Assembly: GCA_039621445.1 (NCBI GenBank)
Contig: CP154956.1
Span: forward strand, 66,666,257 to 66,730,256
From: Euglena gracilis
Lineage: Eukaryota; Euglenida; Euglenophyceae; Euglenales
Length of the DNA: 64,000 nt
Direction: 5' to 3'
The position numbers and the translations under genes are program-made. Shown here piece after piece: positions 22,901-32,900 of this stretch (its first letter is position 1; the number at the start of each line of letters is the position of its first letter). Under the pieces are notes generated by a model that was given only the letters and a program-made list of their open reading frames with translations, made no database searches and was not told the DNA's origin.

Positions 22901-25900
22901 TTATTATTTATTATTTCTTATTTTATTATTTATTTTCTTATTTTATTTTTTTATTTTTTGAAGATCATATTTGCAGCTTTTTCTCAATTAAAAAATATAT
23001 TCGCCATGTGAATCCAATGTCGATCTTTGAGCCCCCTGCAGGAAATATTAGGAATTCCCCCTGAGAGACCATTCTGATTCATCGGGACAGTTGTGGCTGA
23101 ACTCCATCATGAAACTGGGTGCATATTCTAGGTTGCCATTGATTAATTGGGAAAACCCCTGAATGCAAATTATGCAAATGATTCTGTTGGTTATTCCGGA
23201 AAATTGGAATGTATTCGTTTGGATATTCCCATCATTTCCTGCTGAAAATAGCTTGATGAGATTTGGCAAAGATAGGAGATCTCTTCTGTGTAATCTTCAG
23301 GAAAAAAATAAGCTGAAATTGTTGAATTTGAAAACTTTTTAGATTGTGCGATTGCACAAGGCGAACAGCTAAGTGGTATTGCCAAATGTTTGTCATTATT
23401 TATGATACATGTCAACAACAACAGCAGCAGCAGCAGCAGCAGCATGTTTTTTTCCATGAAAATGCTGAAGTATCAGTATAATCATTTTTCAATGGCCTAT
23501 TTTACGAAAGAGAGAGCACTCCTGTATTTACACATTCGACCATAATTTTGGAATCCAGATGAGATTGTTGAGCTGAGTTCCAGGCAGTTTCCCAGTTTTC
23601 AGTTTCCCATTTTTCTGCATTGTATCACCCACATATATTTTCCCCCAGGCCCACTGACGATGAGCATCAGGACGAGTTGCTTGATCATGATTTGCTTTCT
23701 GGAGACAGTGCCCTGGTGCACAGGCCTGGGTTGAGCGAAGAGAGGGAGAGTGTCCTCCGCCACACAAAGGGGTCTTCCAAATTTGGGACTCATTTGTTTG
23801 GCACTCCCATCCCATCCCACCCCTGTGTTCAAAATTTTCCACCGTCTCCACATGGAGGTGATAAAGGTGAGAGATGGAAGGCGTCACGCAGGTGCCTCGG
23901 TGGCGTTTGCACGCCGACAGACACCCACTCGCAAATCCCCTCAGGGCTTGCAGACCCCGCCCCTTGTCCCCCTCTTCCTCTCCCCTGCAGACCTCCCCCC
24001 TTGTCCCAATTTTTGGTCTGCCCCAGCCGCAGCAACCTCCATTTTTGCGAATCATAGTGATTTTTCTGCCTCTGCACCGCAGCATTCCCAATCACGCCGG
24101 TCAGGCAAGTCCAGGGGCCTTTCCCCTGGACCCGGGGGAAGACCCCCCCCCCCCCGGGTCTAGGGGGTCTCGCCAGAGGCCCGGGAATGGGTTTCAGCGC
24201 AAAGCACCGAAACTTTTTTGGCCAATGGCATCAAATGGCCCGATTTTTGGGGGTCCCTCCGGGGGGGGGGGTCCCGCGCCAGGCTGGGTGGGCTGCTGTT
24301 TTTTTTTGTTCCCCGGGTGCCTTCTGCAAAGCCCAGTCAGAAACAATTGGGGTCCAGCCCCCCCCCCCCCCCTTTTGGGGGGCTCACCATCCAACCCAAA
24401 TTTTCCGCTATTCCCATATTTCTATCCTTAGCCCAGCCCACCCCCTAAAAGGTGTCCTAAAAGGGATGTTGCACGGGAACATCAGGAGCAAAATGTCGCA
24501 GAAATTGCAGATGGGATGCCCCTCATATGGGACGCCATCAGTTCACCCCGGCCTGCTTCTGGCCTTGCATGCTGTTAGCGTGCTGGATTTTTGATTGCAA
24601 GTGCAGCCGCCCCTCATCTCACTCCCTGATGGCCGTTCGCCACAGCAGCTTTGTTGTTCTTCTTCTTACTGACAAAACGTCCTAGGCCGGATGGCAAAGG
24701 CTGGGGCAAATGAAGCCAGAAAGACCCCCCCTCAGCCTCATTGGCTTCCCCCCATCTCCAGCAGCAGGATTTCCCCCCCACGCAATCAGCCAGATTTATG
24801 ACCAGCACTGAGCTGAGCACTGAGCATTTTGTTGAAGAAGTTTTTGTTTATGACACAGTCACTGCCCCAGGACCCCTTTTGGCCCCCAAACCCTCTGGCA
24901 ACCAACTCCATCCTCCCCAACCCCCCCCAAAATAAGCCCCCCCCCCCAATGACCCAATGAGACCCTGGGATTCACAGCAATAATAGATTTTCTAAAAATA
25001 AAATGACAAGGACCAAAGACAATGTCTGAGGACCACCTGGGAGTCTAATCTTGGCCTGAATGGCCAGCGCAAGCTATGGCCTGTTTGGGTCAGTTCCTGA
25101 AAGCCCCGGGCGGGTCATTTAGGGGGTGGAGTCAACTTTTCGGGATTTTTTTTGCTGAAAATTTCGAGAAATTCATCCGAAAAAAAACCTCCCCACAGGA
25201 CAGTCCAAAATAAGAACCCAAAAACACTGGATACTTGTGCAAAAAAAAAGTCTAAAAATTTCCAATTTTTTTAAACCATTTGATAGATGTGTGGGATAAT
25301 TATTTTTTCTTAAAAAACACCCTTTTGGGGGGCATTTATTTTCGCAATTTGAGGAGACTCTGTATTTTATTTGATCGACCCAACACGGTCCTGCCAAAAT
25401 GGCAGAGATTGGCACTCAGTTAGGACCAGTTGTCTTGGGATTTATGTGGAGTGAGGCCACGGGAAGTTGCATAAAAAAAAAGCAAGCATAGCCCCTTTCC
25501 TCCTGGACGAGTCTCATTTCAGAACAAACATACGAGTCCTCAGTAATCCCTAATGAATGAAACCCTCAGGCGATCATCCGATCTGGTTTGGTTGGGGGAA
25601 AGGGGTTATTTTTTTGGTGTGTTTGACTCTCTGTTATTCTTGTGCTTTACCCAAGAAAACACCGCGCGAAAATGTGACAAGGAAACAGAGGTTTTCTTAA
25701 GCTGGAGGGTACCCTATCCCCCGGGGGGGGGGTCCAGCCAGCCAGCAGCTCAAATCCAGCCAGCAGCCCAAATTCGGGCTGGGAGCCTCCCCCTCCCCCC
25801 GGGGGTCGAGTGAAGGAAAATTGGATTCAGCCCGGCCAGAGGCCGGGCCAGCAGGCCGCAGGCTGGCCAGCCAACTGGGCTGCCCAGCTCACCTATCACT

Positions 25901-26574
25901 GCATTTTTTCCCCTCCTCACAGCTTCCTCCATCACAGCCCCCCAGCCTTGATCTAGCTCCATCCATGAAAATGTCGCGAAGGCAAAAATGTTTCAGAAAA
26001 TGTGTTTTTTACCGACCCAGTCCAGCCCAGCCCCCTCCAGCCCGGACCCCCCCTCCCCCCCCCCTATACCCGGTTACCCCCTATACCTTATACCTGGCTG
26101 GATACCTGGGGGGGGGGGTCCAGCCAGCACCTCATTCCCAGCCAGCAGCCTTTTTGCCAGCCAGAGGCTGGACCCCCCCGGGGTCCTTAAGAAAACCCCT
26201 GCAAGGAAACGGAACGGTGGTGAGTGGTGAGTGGCAAGGTCAGGTGGTGAGTGCATTTGTGAAAGTTGGCTATTGGAGTGGCTTCAAGTTTAATTGTCGC
26301 AAGAAGGTGTCAATTTGCTGTCAGTTCTGCTCCTTCCTGACCTCCACCTCTTCACCTCTTGTCAATCTCACACACACAAACACACACACCACCACCACCA
26401 CCTCCAGGATATCATCACGTGGCACTGCCACGTGGCTTGCCAGGTAAGTGCAATGTTGCGCTTGCAGGCACTGCCCAGGCTTTACTCTCCGAATATCCAG
26501 CCAGCATTGTCGGGTCAACAGATGAGAGCAGGCGAGGAGTTGTGAACATTCAAATTGGCAAGCCCTTGACTTAG
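13836..26574 (+). CDS. Plus-strand host gene of unknown function (exon model, 5' part missing)
   Basis: Blocks with open frame, GT...AG borders and matching phase are 13836-13932, 14403-14548, 14753 to about 14890, about 15930-16251, 21021-21145, 22198-22458, 23649-23866 and 26408-26574 (stop TAG). Phases agree across 13932/14403, 14548/14753, 16251/21021, 21145/22198, 22458/23649 and 23866/26408. The first half is rich in Pro, Met, Ser and Gln (for example QPMLLGYPNQFPMG); the second half is acidic and mixed (FDNFHEELLQKSVEYETM; DDEHQDELLDHDLLSG). I recognise no domain. The composition resembles RNA-binding or transcription-regulator linker sequence, but that is only an impression. Introns hold MITEs and satellite-like repeats. 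The start codon and the junction near 14890/15930 are not resolved. Confidence 0.62.
14403..14548 (+). CDS. Coding block 2 of plus-strand host gene
   Basis: Acceptor CTTTTTGTGCAG, donor GTGTTT. Encodes VPRYPLPFGFPQPPAVNM and LLKLWAQNRE. Ends two bases into a codon, which the next block completes. Confidence 0.6.
14753..14890 (+). CDS. Coding block 3 of plus-strand host gene (3' end uncertain)
   Basis: Acceptor TATTTGCCAG. Encodes SLVQQPMLLGYPNQFPMG and GFLPQYSTFAPVVGSPNR. Several GT donors are possible from 14888 on; the frame stays open for another 240 bases but becomes repeat-like. Confidence 0.55.
15930..16251 (+). CDS. Coding block of plus-strand host gene, Ser/Pro-rich (5' end uncertain)
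   Basis: Frame 1 encodes KKIVPVNEARETASLAS, then ASPILPMQYTEGASPMLY, then a Ser/Pro-rich stretch ending LNASCSE before donor GTGTGG. Ends in phase 0, matching the block at 21021. The acceptor is not clear. Confidence 0.6.
16252..17339. other. Intron sequence, no gene
   Basis: Ordinary low-GC sequence. A palindrome at 16928-16977 (CATATATGCAAAT ... ATTTGCATATATG, arms about 20 bp) is the only structure seen. Confidence 0.4.
17340..18130 (+). repeat. Satellite-like degenerate repeat, unit about 200 bp
   Basis: Boxes recur about every 200-215 bp: CCCCGCAAC(T/G)CCCCGCC followed by a GCCCGAG-like block (near 17442, 17868 and 18066, weak near 17640), and GGGTCAAAAAATT (near 17532 and 17955). The same boxes occur inverted at 19020-19250 and 45420-45860 and direct at 56850-57400. 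Each unit is diverged. Non-coding. Confidence 0.65.
18171..18450 (+). repeat. Tandem repeat, two units of about 135 bp
   Basis: Both units contain GCCCGAAA, CTCCTGGACCCGGAAAA and GAGCCGAAAATGAGCGTTTT. Related single units occur at about 46200-46325 and 50565-50735. Confidence 0.75.
18547..18833 (+). repeat. Direct repeat, two copies of about 110-125 bp
   Basis: Copies at 18547-18673 and 18727-18833 share GGTTAACATTT at the start and AATG(T/C)TAGTCTTTTC at the end. The 50 bp between them contains TTAAGAGCTCAGCATTACTC, which recurs inverted at about 18948-18976. Confidence 0.7.
18840..19301. other. Intron sequence with G/C runs and inverted satellite unit
   Basis: Contains CTAACCCCCC/GGGGGTTAG-like runs near 18900-18950 and an inverted unit of the about 200-bp satellite at 19020-19250. 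No gene supported. Confidence 0.45.
19302..19701 (+). mobile_element. hAT-like MITE (400 bp)
   Basis: Left end TGGGGCGTTGCGTAA and right end TTAAGCGACGCCCTG are imperfect inverted repeats. The target duplication GTCCGACC is perfect at 19294-19301 and 19702-19709. Lies in an intron of the plus-strand gene. Confidence 0.78.
19965..20018. repeat. AT microsatellite
   Basis: Alternating TATATG/TATA units. Confidence 0.9.
20215..20550 (+). repeat. Dispersed repeat with direct terminal repeats (inverted copy at 55.4-55.7 kb)
   Basis: Starts and ends with a TTATAGG..GGTTTGG(C/T)TGGTCGGCC block in the same orientation, enclosing about 240 bp with TTTGCGGCCGAAAAAATCGTC. The reverse complement of 55360-55660 matches it from end to end. 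Confidence 0.75.
20551..21020. other. Intron sequence, no gene
   Basis: G/C runs, a GGCGCCTTCGGCG palindrome near 20828 and a GGAGGAGGTCCGGGCAAAAA inverted pair (20866-20910). No gene supported. Confidence 0.4.
21021..21145 (+). CDS. Coding block of plus-strand host gene
   Basis: Acceptor ATATTCACAG, donor GTGCGT. Encodes VEACPQSLDMPAHTTPSP, then FDNFHEELLQKSVEYETM. The donor at 21146 leaves two bases that fit the next block; the donor at 21144 would not. Confidence 0.65.
22198..22458 (+). CDS. Coding block of plus-strand host gene
   Basis: Acceptor TTTTTCCATCAG, donor GTGTGC. Encodes QPAIVHAISGHMLAVGLPF, EEYSCRTPEKRYSGLSAW and ALETLLPRSPIIGDILR. Codon use is clearly coding-like. Ends two bases into an Arg codon completed by the next block. 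Confidence 0.7.
22855..22965. repeat. AT-rich TTATTTAT simple repeat
   Basis: Irregular TTA/TTTA units between two coding blocks. Confidence 0.85.
23411..23444. repeat. CAA/CAG microsatellite
   Basis: CAACAACAA followed by about seven CAG units. Confidence 0.9.
23649..23866 (+). CDS. Coding block of plus-strand host gene, acidic
   Basis: Acceptor TTTTCCCCCAG, donor GTGAGA. Encodes PTDDEHQDELLDHDLLSG, then HRPGLSEERESVLRHTKG. Ends one base into a codon. Confidence 0.65.
23867..25685. other. Intron sequence, no gene
   Basis: Pyrimidine-rich and G/C-run sequence (24130-24380 resembles MITE interior). Short frames at 24741-24935 and 25553-25813 lack splice or homology support. Confidence 0.4.
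25686..26201 (+). mobile_element. hAT-like MITE (516 bp)
   Basis: Left end CAGAGGTTTTCTTAAG, right end CTTAAGAAAACCCCTG (15 of 16 matched). Perfect 8-bp target duplication CAAGGAAA at 25678-25685 and 26202-26209. Interior repeats CCAGCCAGC. Related ends occur near 54444, 54890 and 56033. Confidence 0.92.
26408..26574 (+). CDS. Probable last coding block of plus-strand host gene
   Basis: Acceptor after an (AC)n/CCACC tract ending CCTCCAG. The frame that fits the previous block encodes YHHVALPRGLPG, then TAQALLSEYPASIVG, ending RRGVVNIQIGKPLT and TAG. Inside it, 26444-26467 is GTAAGT...TTGCAG, only 24 nt and in frame without a stop, so it may be a tiny intron or plain coding sequence. Confidence 0.55.
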
Positions 26575-29500
26575 GAGCTGGTTTGTGAGTTGGTTATTGG
26601 GAGTGCGTCACATAAGTGGTCTTTGCATGTTTTCCTCCTCTTTTTCTCTTTCTCTTTTTTTGCCAGCGACCGTTTCATGATGCTGGCACTAGAAGTTCTT
26701 TTTTACCCAAATTTTCGTCATTCGGTTCCTATTTTCAGTTTTGGGGCCAACAAATTCTATATTTTGGAATCAAAGTATCAGGTTAGAAGAGGCAGGAGGG
26801 TCATTGGGGCACGGCTATGATTCCCCCCCCCCGGTCATGCTGTTACCTTATTTTTTGCAAGACCCGTCTAAAATTTGCCAGTGAACCTTTGGCAGTCCCC
26901 TCCTGTAAGAAACAATTTGCAAGAGCCTCAAGCATCAGGTGGAAAAGTCAGGTCTGGTTTTCGCACAGCTTGTGGAAGTCCTACCCCCCCCCCCTCCACA
27001 GGTGTGCCCACGGGGGGGGGGGCAAAGTGCAGGCACCAAAGCCATCTGATTATTTTTTTCAATAATTGCTTGGCACGGAAGGTGTGGTTGTTTTTTGTTC
27101 GACCTCATTTTCCCGAAAATGGAGCCTGCAGATCCTTTTTTTTTGACAAAGGATTTTGTTGGAGAGGGAGTTTATGGGAAGAGTGTGTATCATCTTCACA
27201 CCAGTCTAGCTGAAATGAAGATGAAGAGCAAAATCAAACGAAAATGAAGAACAAACAATGATTCTTCCTTCAATTAATTGGACAGAGGGATGTTTTTGTG
27301 TGCACCCAGGTTTCATTTTGTCTGATGGACAGCCCATATATATTTTTTGGAAGTATCATTCACTCAACCTCCCGCGAGTTATTCGGCCCCTGGTGAAAGG
27401 ATTTTGTTCTTTTCCCAAATGGCATCGCTTGCAGGCCTTCCCAATTGTTTTTCAAAAAAATCCTCTTCATTATGAAAACATTCCCAATTGGTGCTCTTTG
27501 CAAACGCCTGGGCAGCAACACCTTTCCGTTTTGCAAGTTGTATGCTGAGTCTCAAACCACATGCATTTGAGGACTGGTTGTCCCCCCCAATGATGGGGTT
27601 TGTCCAGTAGCAGGGCCAACCCATAGAGTGACAATATGGCCAGTCGCGCGTTGTAGTAGTAGAGCGTTCAACAGCAACACGCATTTTTTTGAGCAAATTA
27701 TCCCACCCATCTGAATACAGTGAAAACGGGCTCAGGTGGGTGTGGTCCTCATCACAACGCTAATCTATTTTTGCAAATGCTCCTCTTTTATGCATGCCAC
27801 ATCGCCACTGGCATAAAAGTCACCCATATCATTCCCCTCCCATGTAATTCACCCGCCTAAACTATGGCTGACCCTGTGATTGGCCGGGGATGCCCTACCA
27901 TGTCAATTCAGGTTCAAAAAAAAACAAGGGTACTCAGAATTGATTTTCGACCGAAGCAAGTGTTTTGAACCTTCAGCCTCAGCTTCATCAAGAATTGGGG
28001 AGAAACCCCCCTTTTGTATTTTGTATATTGAGGGTGGGGCTGTGTTTGTGATTGGGGTTTTCAAAAGTGAACCGCCCCTGTACCGCTGAGTAGTAATCGC
28101 ACTACCAGAGTCTTTATGTAAAAAGAAAATTATCCTTTTTGGGGTTATTGACAAGCAACCTGCCCTGCAGCACGGTTCGCACATTACACTTCACCACTGC
28201 TTTCAGCCGTCGGATCCTGCAGTTTGGTGAAACATTACGAGCCTCGGCATACAATCACAGGAAACTCAACGAGGCACTGATCTTTCAGCGCACCTCTGAA
28301 GGATCCAGAAAGTATTCCGAGGGATGTCCGCCTCTTTTGAAAGGGAACAGCACATTAAAAAGGATCTAATGTGTAACAGTTTCAGGCATCGATCGGTGAA
28401 TTGTGGTTCCTGATATGTTTATTTTTTGTATTGTTTTCCAGCTTCGCATCTGAATACCTTCAGGGGGGAGTTTGTCCCACTGCATCCCCTGCATATGTTT
28501 AAAGCACCTATTAATGTTGAATTATTTAAATGAAGCACATGGAGCCACCCCAGAGCACCGTACACATCTGGAAAGCAGCCAGCCAGAGACCTGAGGGGGG
28601 TCTTCGAAAACAAGCTCGGCCGAGCTGACTGAAATGAAATGAATTTCCAACACAAATGCCCAAGGGTTTGAGGAAAAGTGGTCAAAAAGACAGGGATTTT
28701 GTTATTTTGAGTTGGTCGGGGTCCCATGAATTTGGTCCGATGAAAAATAAAATCCAACATTTTCTGATCAGGTTATTGCTCAAGGACCCTGGGGGGGTCC
28801 ACTCCCCCCCCCCCCGGGTCCACTAGGATTTCAAATTTGGATTATTTCAGTCCAACCCCCCCAGGGGGGTAGTGCGAGCCCTAAGCAACAACCTGGTTCT
28901 GACTGGCTTCCACGCTGGTGCAGCTGGATAAACAGCTGGATCAAATTGTAGCTCCATCCTGGCAAATATTTTAAATCTTTGTTGCCCCCCCAAGAAAGCA
29001 ATATCGCCAGCAAAAAAAAAAAACTCGCCCTCGGTGATTGCAGCAAAAATTTATTTGTGTGGCAACCAAACCGGAAGCCTGAGGAACTGGAGGTTTGAAT
29101 TTGGTGACATGTTTTCTGCTGATTTTTTTTGCATCAGGGTATTCAATTATGTGTTGCATCGACCCAGTCATCTGGTTTGGTTGATTGGCTGAAGGGTTGA
29201 GGCTGGGGACAAAGGGATTTTTGGTCAAGCTCCACTGGAAATGACCTCGGCAGAAAGGTTTGACCACACAGGTTTTGGGATCAATGTCCAGGATGGCCGA
29301 ACGTCCCCCCCCCCCTGCTTGCGCCCCCCAAAGGGAGATTCATCAGGCAAATGCATCACACCTTTTGCATGAAGGGTGGGTGTGACATTGGCATTGCTAT
29401 AGCACCAAAATGCTTTGTATGCCATCTTTGCCCAGTGCCTCTTCGCGATGACAGCTGGAAAGGCTTGGGTGAGAGGGGCATTCAGACCCCTTCTCACTCA

Positions 29501-30501
29501 TGGCCCATCCATTTGGATGCCTCGCCAGAGGACGATCTCCCTTGGCGCTGACAAGTATTGTCCATATTGTGCTATTCTTGTCTTTGTAATGATTTCGTTG
29601 GTTTGCACAATGCAGTTGCCAGCATTTCTTCCTGAATATAAGCTCGTCACATTATTTCATCTTTGACGGTTTTGCCCCCCCCCCCGCCACAGCGACCAGG
29701 CTTTCCCTGGTCGCTCACAGACCTCAAAACACAGGGTACCCCCTCCTTGGAGTTGACTGACTGGTTCTTGGGCATTGGACCCCCCTTGCAAGGGGGTGGG
29801 TGGGGTCTGCCAGAACGACCAAAAGTAGCCCATCCAGTCCAGAAAGTATTTGAAAAAATCAAAATCAAACTCCATCAACAGGCATGCTTCCCAGGACCAT
29901 TGTCAGGGGGTGTGCTGAGGTTTTTGAAAGGGGTTGTGTCAATTGATTTTCCCCCACCCCTGTCCCTTTCGGCCAGTCTCCAGCAACTGAATGCTTTTGG
30001 GACAAGGGGTTCCTCATCGAGTGCAGTTTCCGTTCCATTTACCACCCACGGTATATATGGATGAGGGATTGATTTGGAAGTCTTCCATGCTCTAAAAAGT
30101 AGCAGCGGGACCCTACCCCCTGTTTTACCCTATTGGAGGGGACCCAACCCCCGGGGGGGGGGGGTCCAGCCAGCCAGTTTCCTTTTTCCAGCCTCAGTTC
30201 CCAGCCGGGCTGCGGATCCTGATCTCCATATTTTGGCTGAAAGATGCCAACCCAGGTGGAGTTGGGCTTCTTTTGCCTGTTTTTTGGAGTACCCGCCTGG
30301 TCCAGTTGCCAGTTGGCTGCCCAAGTCCAGCCAGCACTTTTTCCACCTGGCCCACAGGACCCCCCCACTTCAGAAGAAAGTTTTCCTCAAACAAATTTAA
30401 TTAACCCCTCTTGTTTGATGTTTAGCCTGGGTCAAATGAGTCAATTGATTCTGAGGCTGCAGGGAGAGGGGCAAGTTTGCATAAGTTTGATGTCAGTAAG
30501 G
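26575..30501. other. Intergenic: no gene supported
   Basis: Mixed sequence with several short open frames (26590-26820, 28139-28369) preceded by AG but without phase support. A stem-loop GCGACCAGG CTTT CCTGGTCGC-like lies at about 29689-29714. A MITE is at 28769-28895. Confidence 0.4.
28769..28895 (+). mobile_element. Small MITE (127 bp)
   Basis: Ends CAGGTTATTGCTCAAGG and CCCTAAGCAACAACCTG are imperfect inverted repeats. Flanks TTTCTGAT and GTTCTGAC share six of eight bases, so the target duplication has decayed or the call is wrong. Confidence 0.55.
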
Positions 30502-31185
30502 CAGGGCAGAACGGGAATCGGCCGAACAGCCAGGGTGGTGGGTGGGGGGGGGGGTCGACCACCCCCACCCACCCCCTGCATGGTGGGTGGGGGGGGGGGG
30601 TCGACCCCCCCCACCACCTCTTCCCGTATTTCCGGGAGCACCAATTTTTGGACCCGAAAAAAAGTTTCCGGCGCCAGGTTTTTTTTTTTACCCATTTTGG
30701 GACCCATATAGGGTGTCCCCCAAAAACCCCCAAAACCCCATTTTTCACACCTTCCAAAATTCAACATTTTCTCAAAGAGGTTTTTGAAGCAAAAAATGCC
30801 ATTGAGTGTCCAAAAAAAATTCAACGAGAAAAAATGTCAGTAAAATTTGACTGTGCCAAAATTTTGTCCACTTTTTTTGACCTGCGTTTTTTTTCACCCC
30901 CCTCCTAAAAACTACCAAATTTTAACCTGAATTTTTTGAGATTTTTTTGTGAAACAAATGTGGTTTTCCATCAAAAACTCATGTGTTTGGGGTTCATTTT
31001 TCAAAAAAAAAATCAAAAATTTTCCCGGCCAATATCCCCGTTTTCCTGAAATCGGTGAAAATGCTGTGGTGGGTGGGGGGGTCGACCCCCCCCCTCCCGG
31101 GTGGGGGGGGTCGGCCCACCCCCCCCCACCTCCCGGGTGGGGGGGTCGACCACCCCCCCCCACCAGGCCTTCCCGTTCTGCCCTG
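30502..31185 (+). mobile_element. hAT-like MITE (684 bp)
   Basis: Perfect 16-bp inverted ends CAGGGCAGAACGGGAA and TTCCCGTTCTGCCCTG. Perfect 8-bp target duplication CAGTAAGG at 30494-30501 and 31186-31193. CAGGG ends and 8-bp duplication indicate hAT. No transposase. The subterminal regions have (G)n GTCGACC (C)n palindromes. A diverged inverted copy is at 46347-47118 and one end of another copy at 63892. Confidence 0.95.
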
Positions 31186-31193
31186 CAGTAAGG

Positions 31194-32708
31194 TGGAAAA
31201 AGCATCCAACCTGTGACCCCTGTTGACCCAACCCCAAATGGCGGAGAGACGTCGTTTTGCCTGGTTTTCAAATTATGTTTTGTTTTGAATATATGCATCT
31301 TTCACTTGAAATGCTGTGAAATGTTGCCCCAAAACATCTGAATTTGGTCAAACTATTGCAGCCAAACTAGCCTCTTTGTCAGGTTGGGCTGATCTGCGGT
31401 GCTTAAACCCACCCACCCAGTCCATCCTGGGGGGGGGGTTGGGCACTGGGGCTAGGTGCTTTGGCATCTCTTTTTTTGTTTGAAAAATTGTCTTCTTCCA
31501 AAAGCATTCCGTTTGATATATTTCCGTCCGGTCTGGCTGGTTGGGTGTGTGGCTGACCCCCCCCTTGGGGTTGGAGGTGGGTGGGGTTTCAAAAAAGATT
31601 GATCCAGGGAAAAAATGCCCAAACCCCCCCCTATGAAATTATGCTTTTCACCTCCCATGAATCTTTCCTCTTATGGGTGATGGCCAATTCCAGAGTGCAG
31701 AATTCATCCCTTTGTGCGTCATGCCTCTGTCCCCTGTGACTGGCCAACTCGGTTCCATGACCTCAAGGGTGGCCTGCCTTTTGGCTGATCGTGCTGCAGG
31801 GGCTCTGCTGTGTTTGCTTGTTGTCGTTTTGCCTGACAGATTCAAGCATCCGCAGACGCCCTGCAGGACCCAGAGCACAGGAGGCAGGAGGCACCATAGG
31901 TACCATGCTGTTAATACGTGTAAAATGGGGACCGGTTGGTCTCAGCAAAGGTGACGACCTGCCAGAACCCATTGCCCAGGTGTATAAAGCCCATGCATGA
32001 CAATTTGCCAAGGTAAGTAAGCATTTTTTAATTATTAATTTCTTTTTTTTATTTTCTCCCGAAATGGCTGAAAACTTTGGCATTGCCTTCTTTTTTTATT
32101 TTTCCATTCTATCTTTAAAAAAGAAAGAGTTGCTTCCGTCAAAAGGTCAGAATAAATTGCGTCGGATAGAGGTCACCACCAAGCACCCATAGCTGAAAAA
32201 TGGCCTAAAATGGCCTAAAATGATTATTTCACAGGGGGGAATCAAATGCGTTTTTGGGGGGGTTGTGTTTTTTAATTTTGGCAAGATTTGTGTTTTTTGT
32301 GTGTGTGCTTTTTTTGTGATTTTTTTCTTCGCAATTTTTGGATTTTTGCTGGAAAATTTTTGCATTATGAAAATCCTCGTTTTTGACTCCGATATCCCCC
32401 CGAAAAAAGAAACCAAGATGTTGTATAAAATGTCGTGATTCTTGCGCAAAACTGGTGGGTTTTTTTTGAGTGTTTGAGTTGAAAAATTCCAGATTTCATA
32501 TAAGTGCTTTGTGTATGAACAATGCACGACGCATGGTGTTTGTGTATGATGAATGAATATGCACACACACAAGGCTTCTTTAAAGGCAGTTTGCACCCCT
32601 GGGGGGTGCTATGGGGGTTGGGCATTTTTAAGCAGAATTGACGTGCGAAAACCATCCTCAAAATGAGGGCAATCATTTCGTCGTTAACTGTTCCAAAATA
32701 TCTTTTGG
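31194..32708. other. Intergenic: no gene supported
   Basis: Open frame 31673-31954 and a GTAAGT donor near 32012 hint at an exon, but the reading frame next to that donor has a stop. Nothing else recognised. Confidence 0.35.
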
Positions 32709-32900
32709 GGTACCTCCCCCCCCCCCTTGTCGTTGACACGGCGTGTCGTTGACACACCCCCCGTGTCAACGACACTTTTCTAGAACACTACTTATTGAAC
32801 CACAGTGACATTGACATGGCGTGTCGTTGACACACACCCCGTGTCAACGGCACTCTCCTGGAACATTGGCGTGTCAACGACAAGGGGGAGGGGAGGTACC
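32709..32900. mobile_element. Foldback element built of GTGTCGTTGACAC palindromes (192 bp)
   Basis: Ends GGTACCTCCC...TTGTCGTTGACACG and CGTGTCAACGACAA...GGGAGGTACC are inverted. Inside are two hairpins, GTGTCGTTGACAC paired with GTGTCAACGACAC or GTGTCAACGGCAC across CCCC loops. No clear target duplication. Confidence 0.75.
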
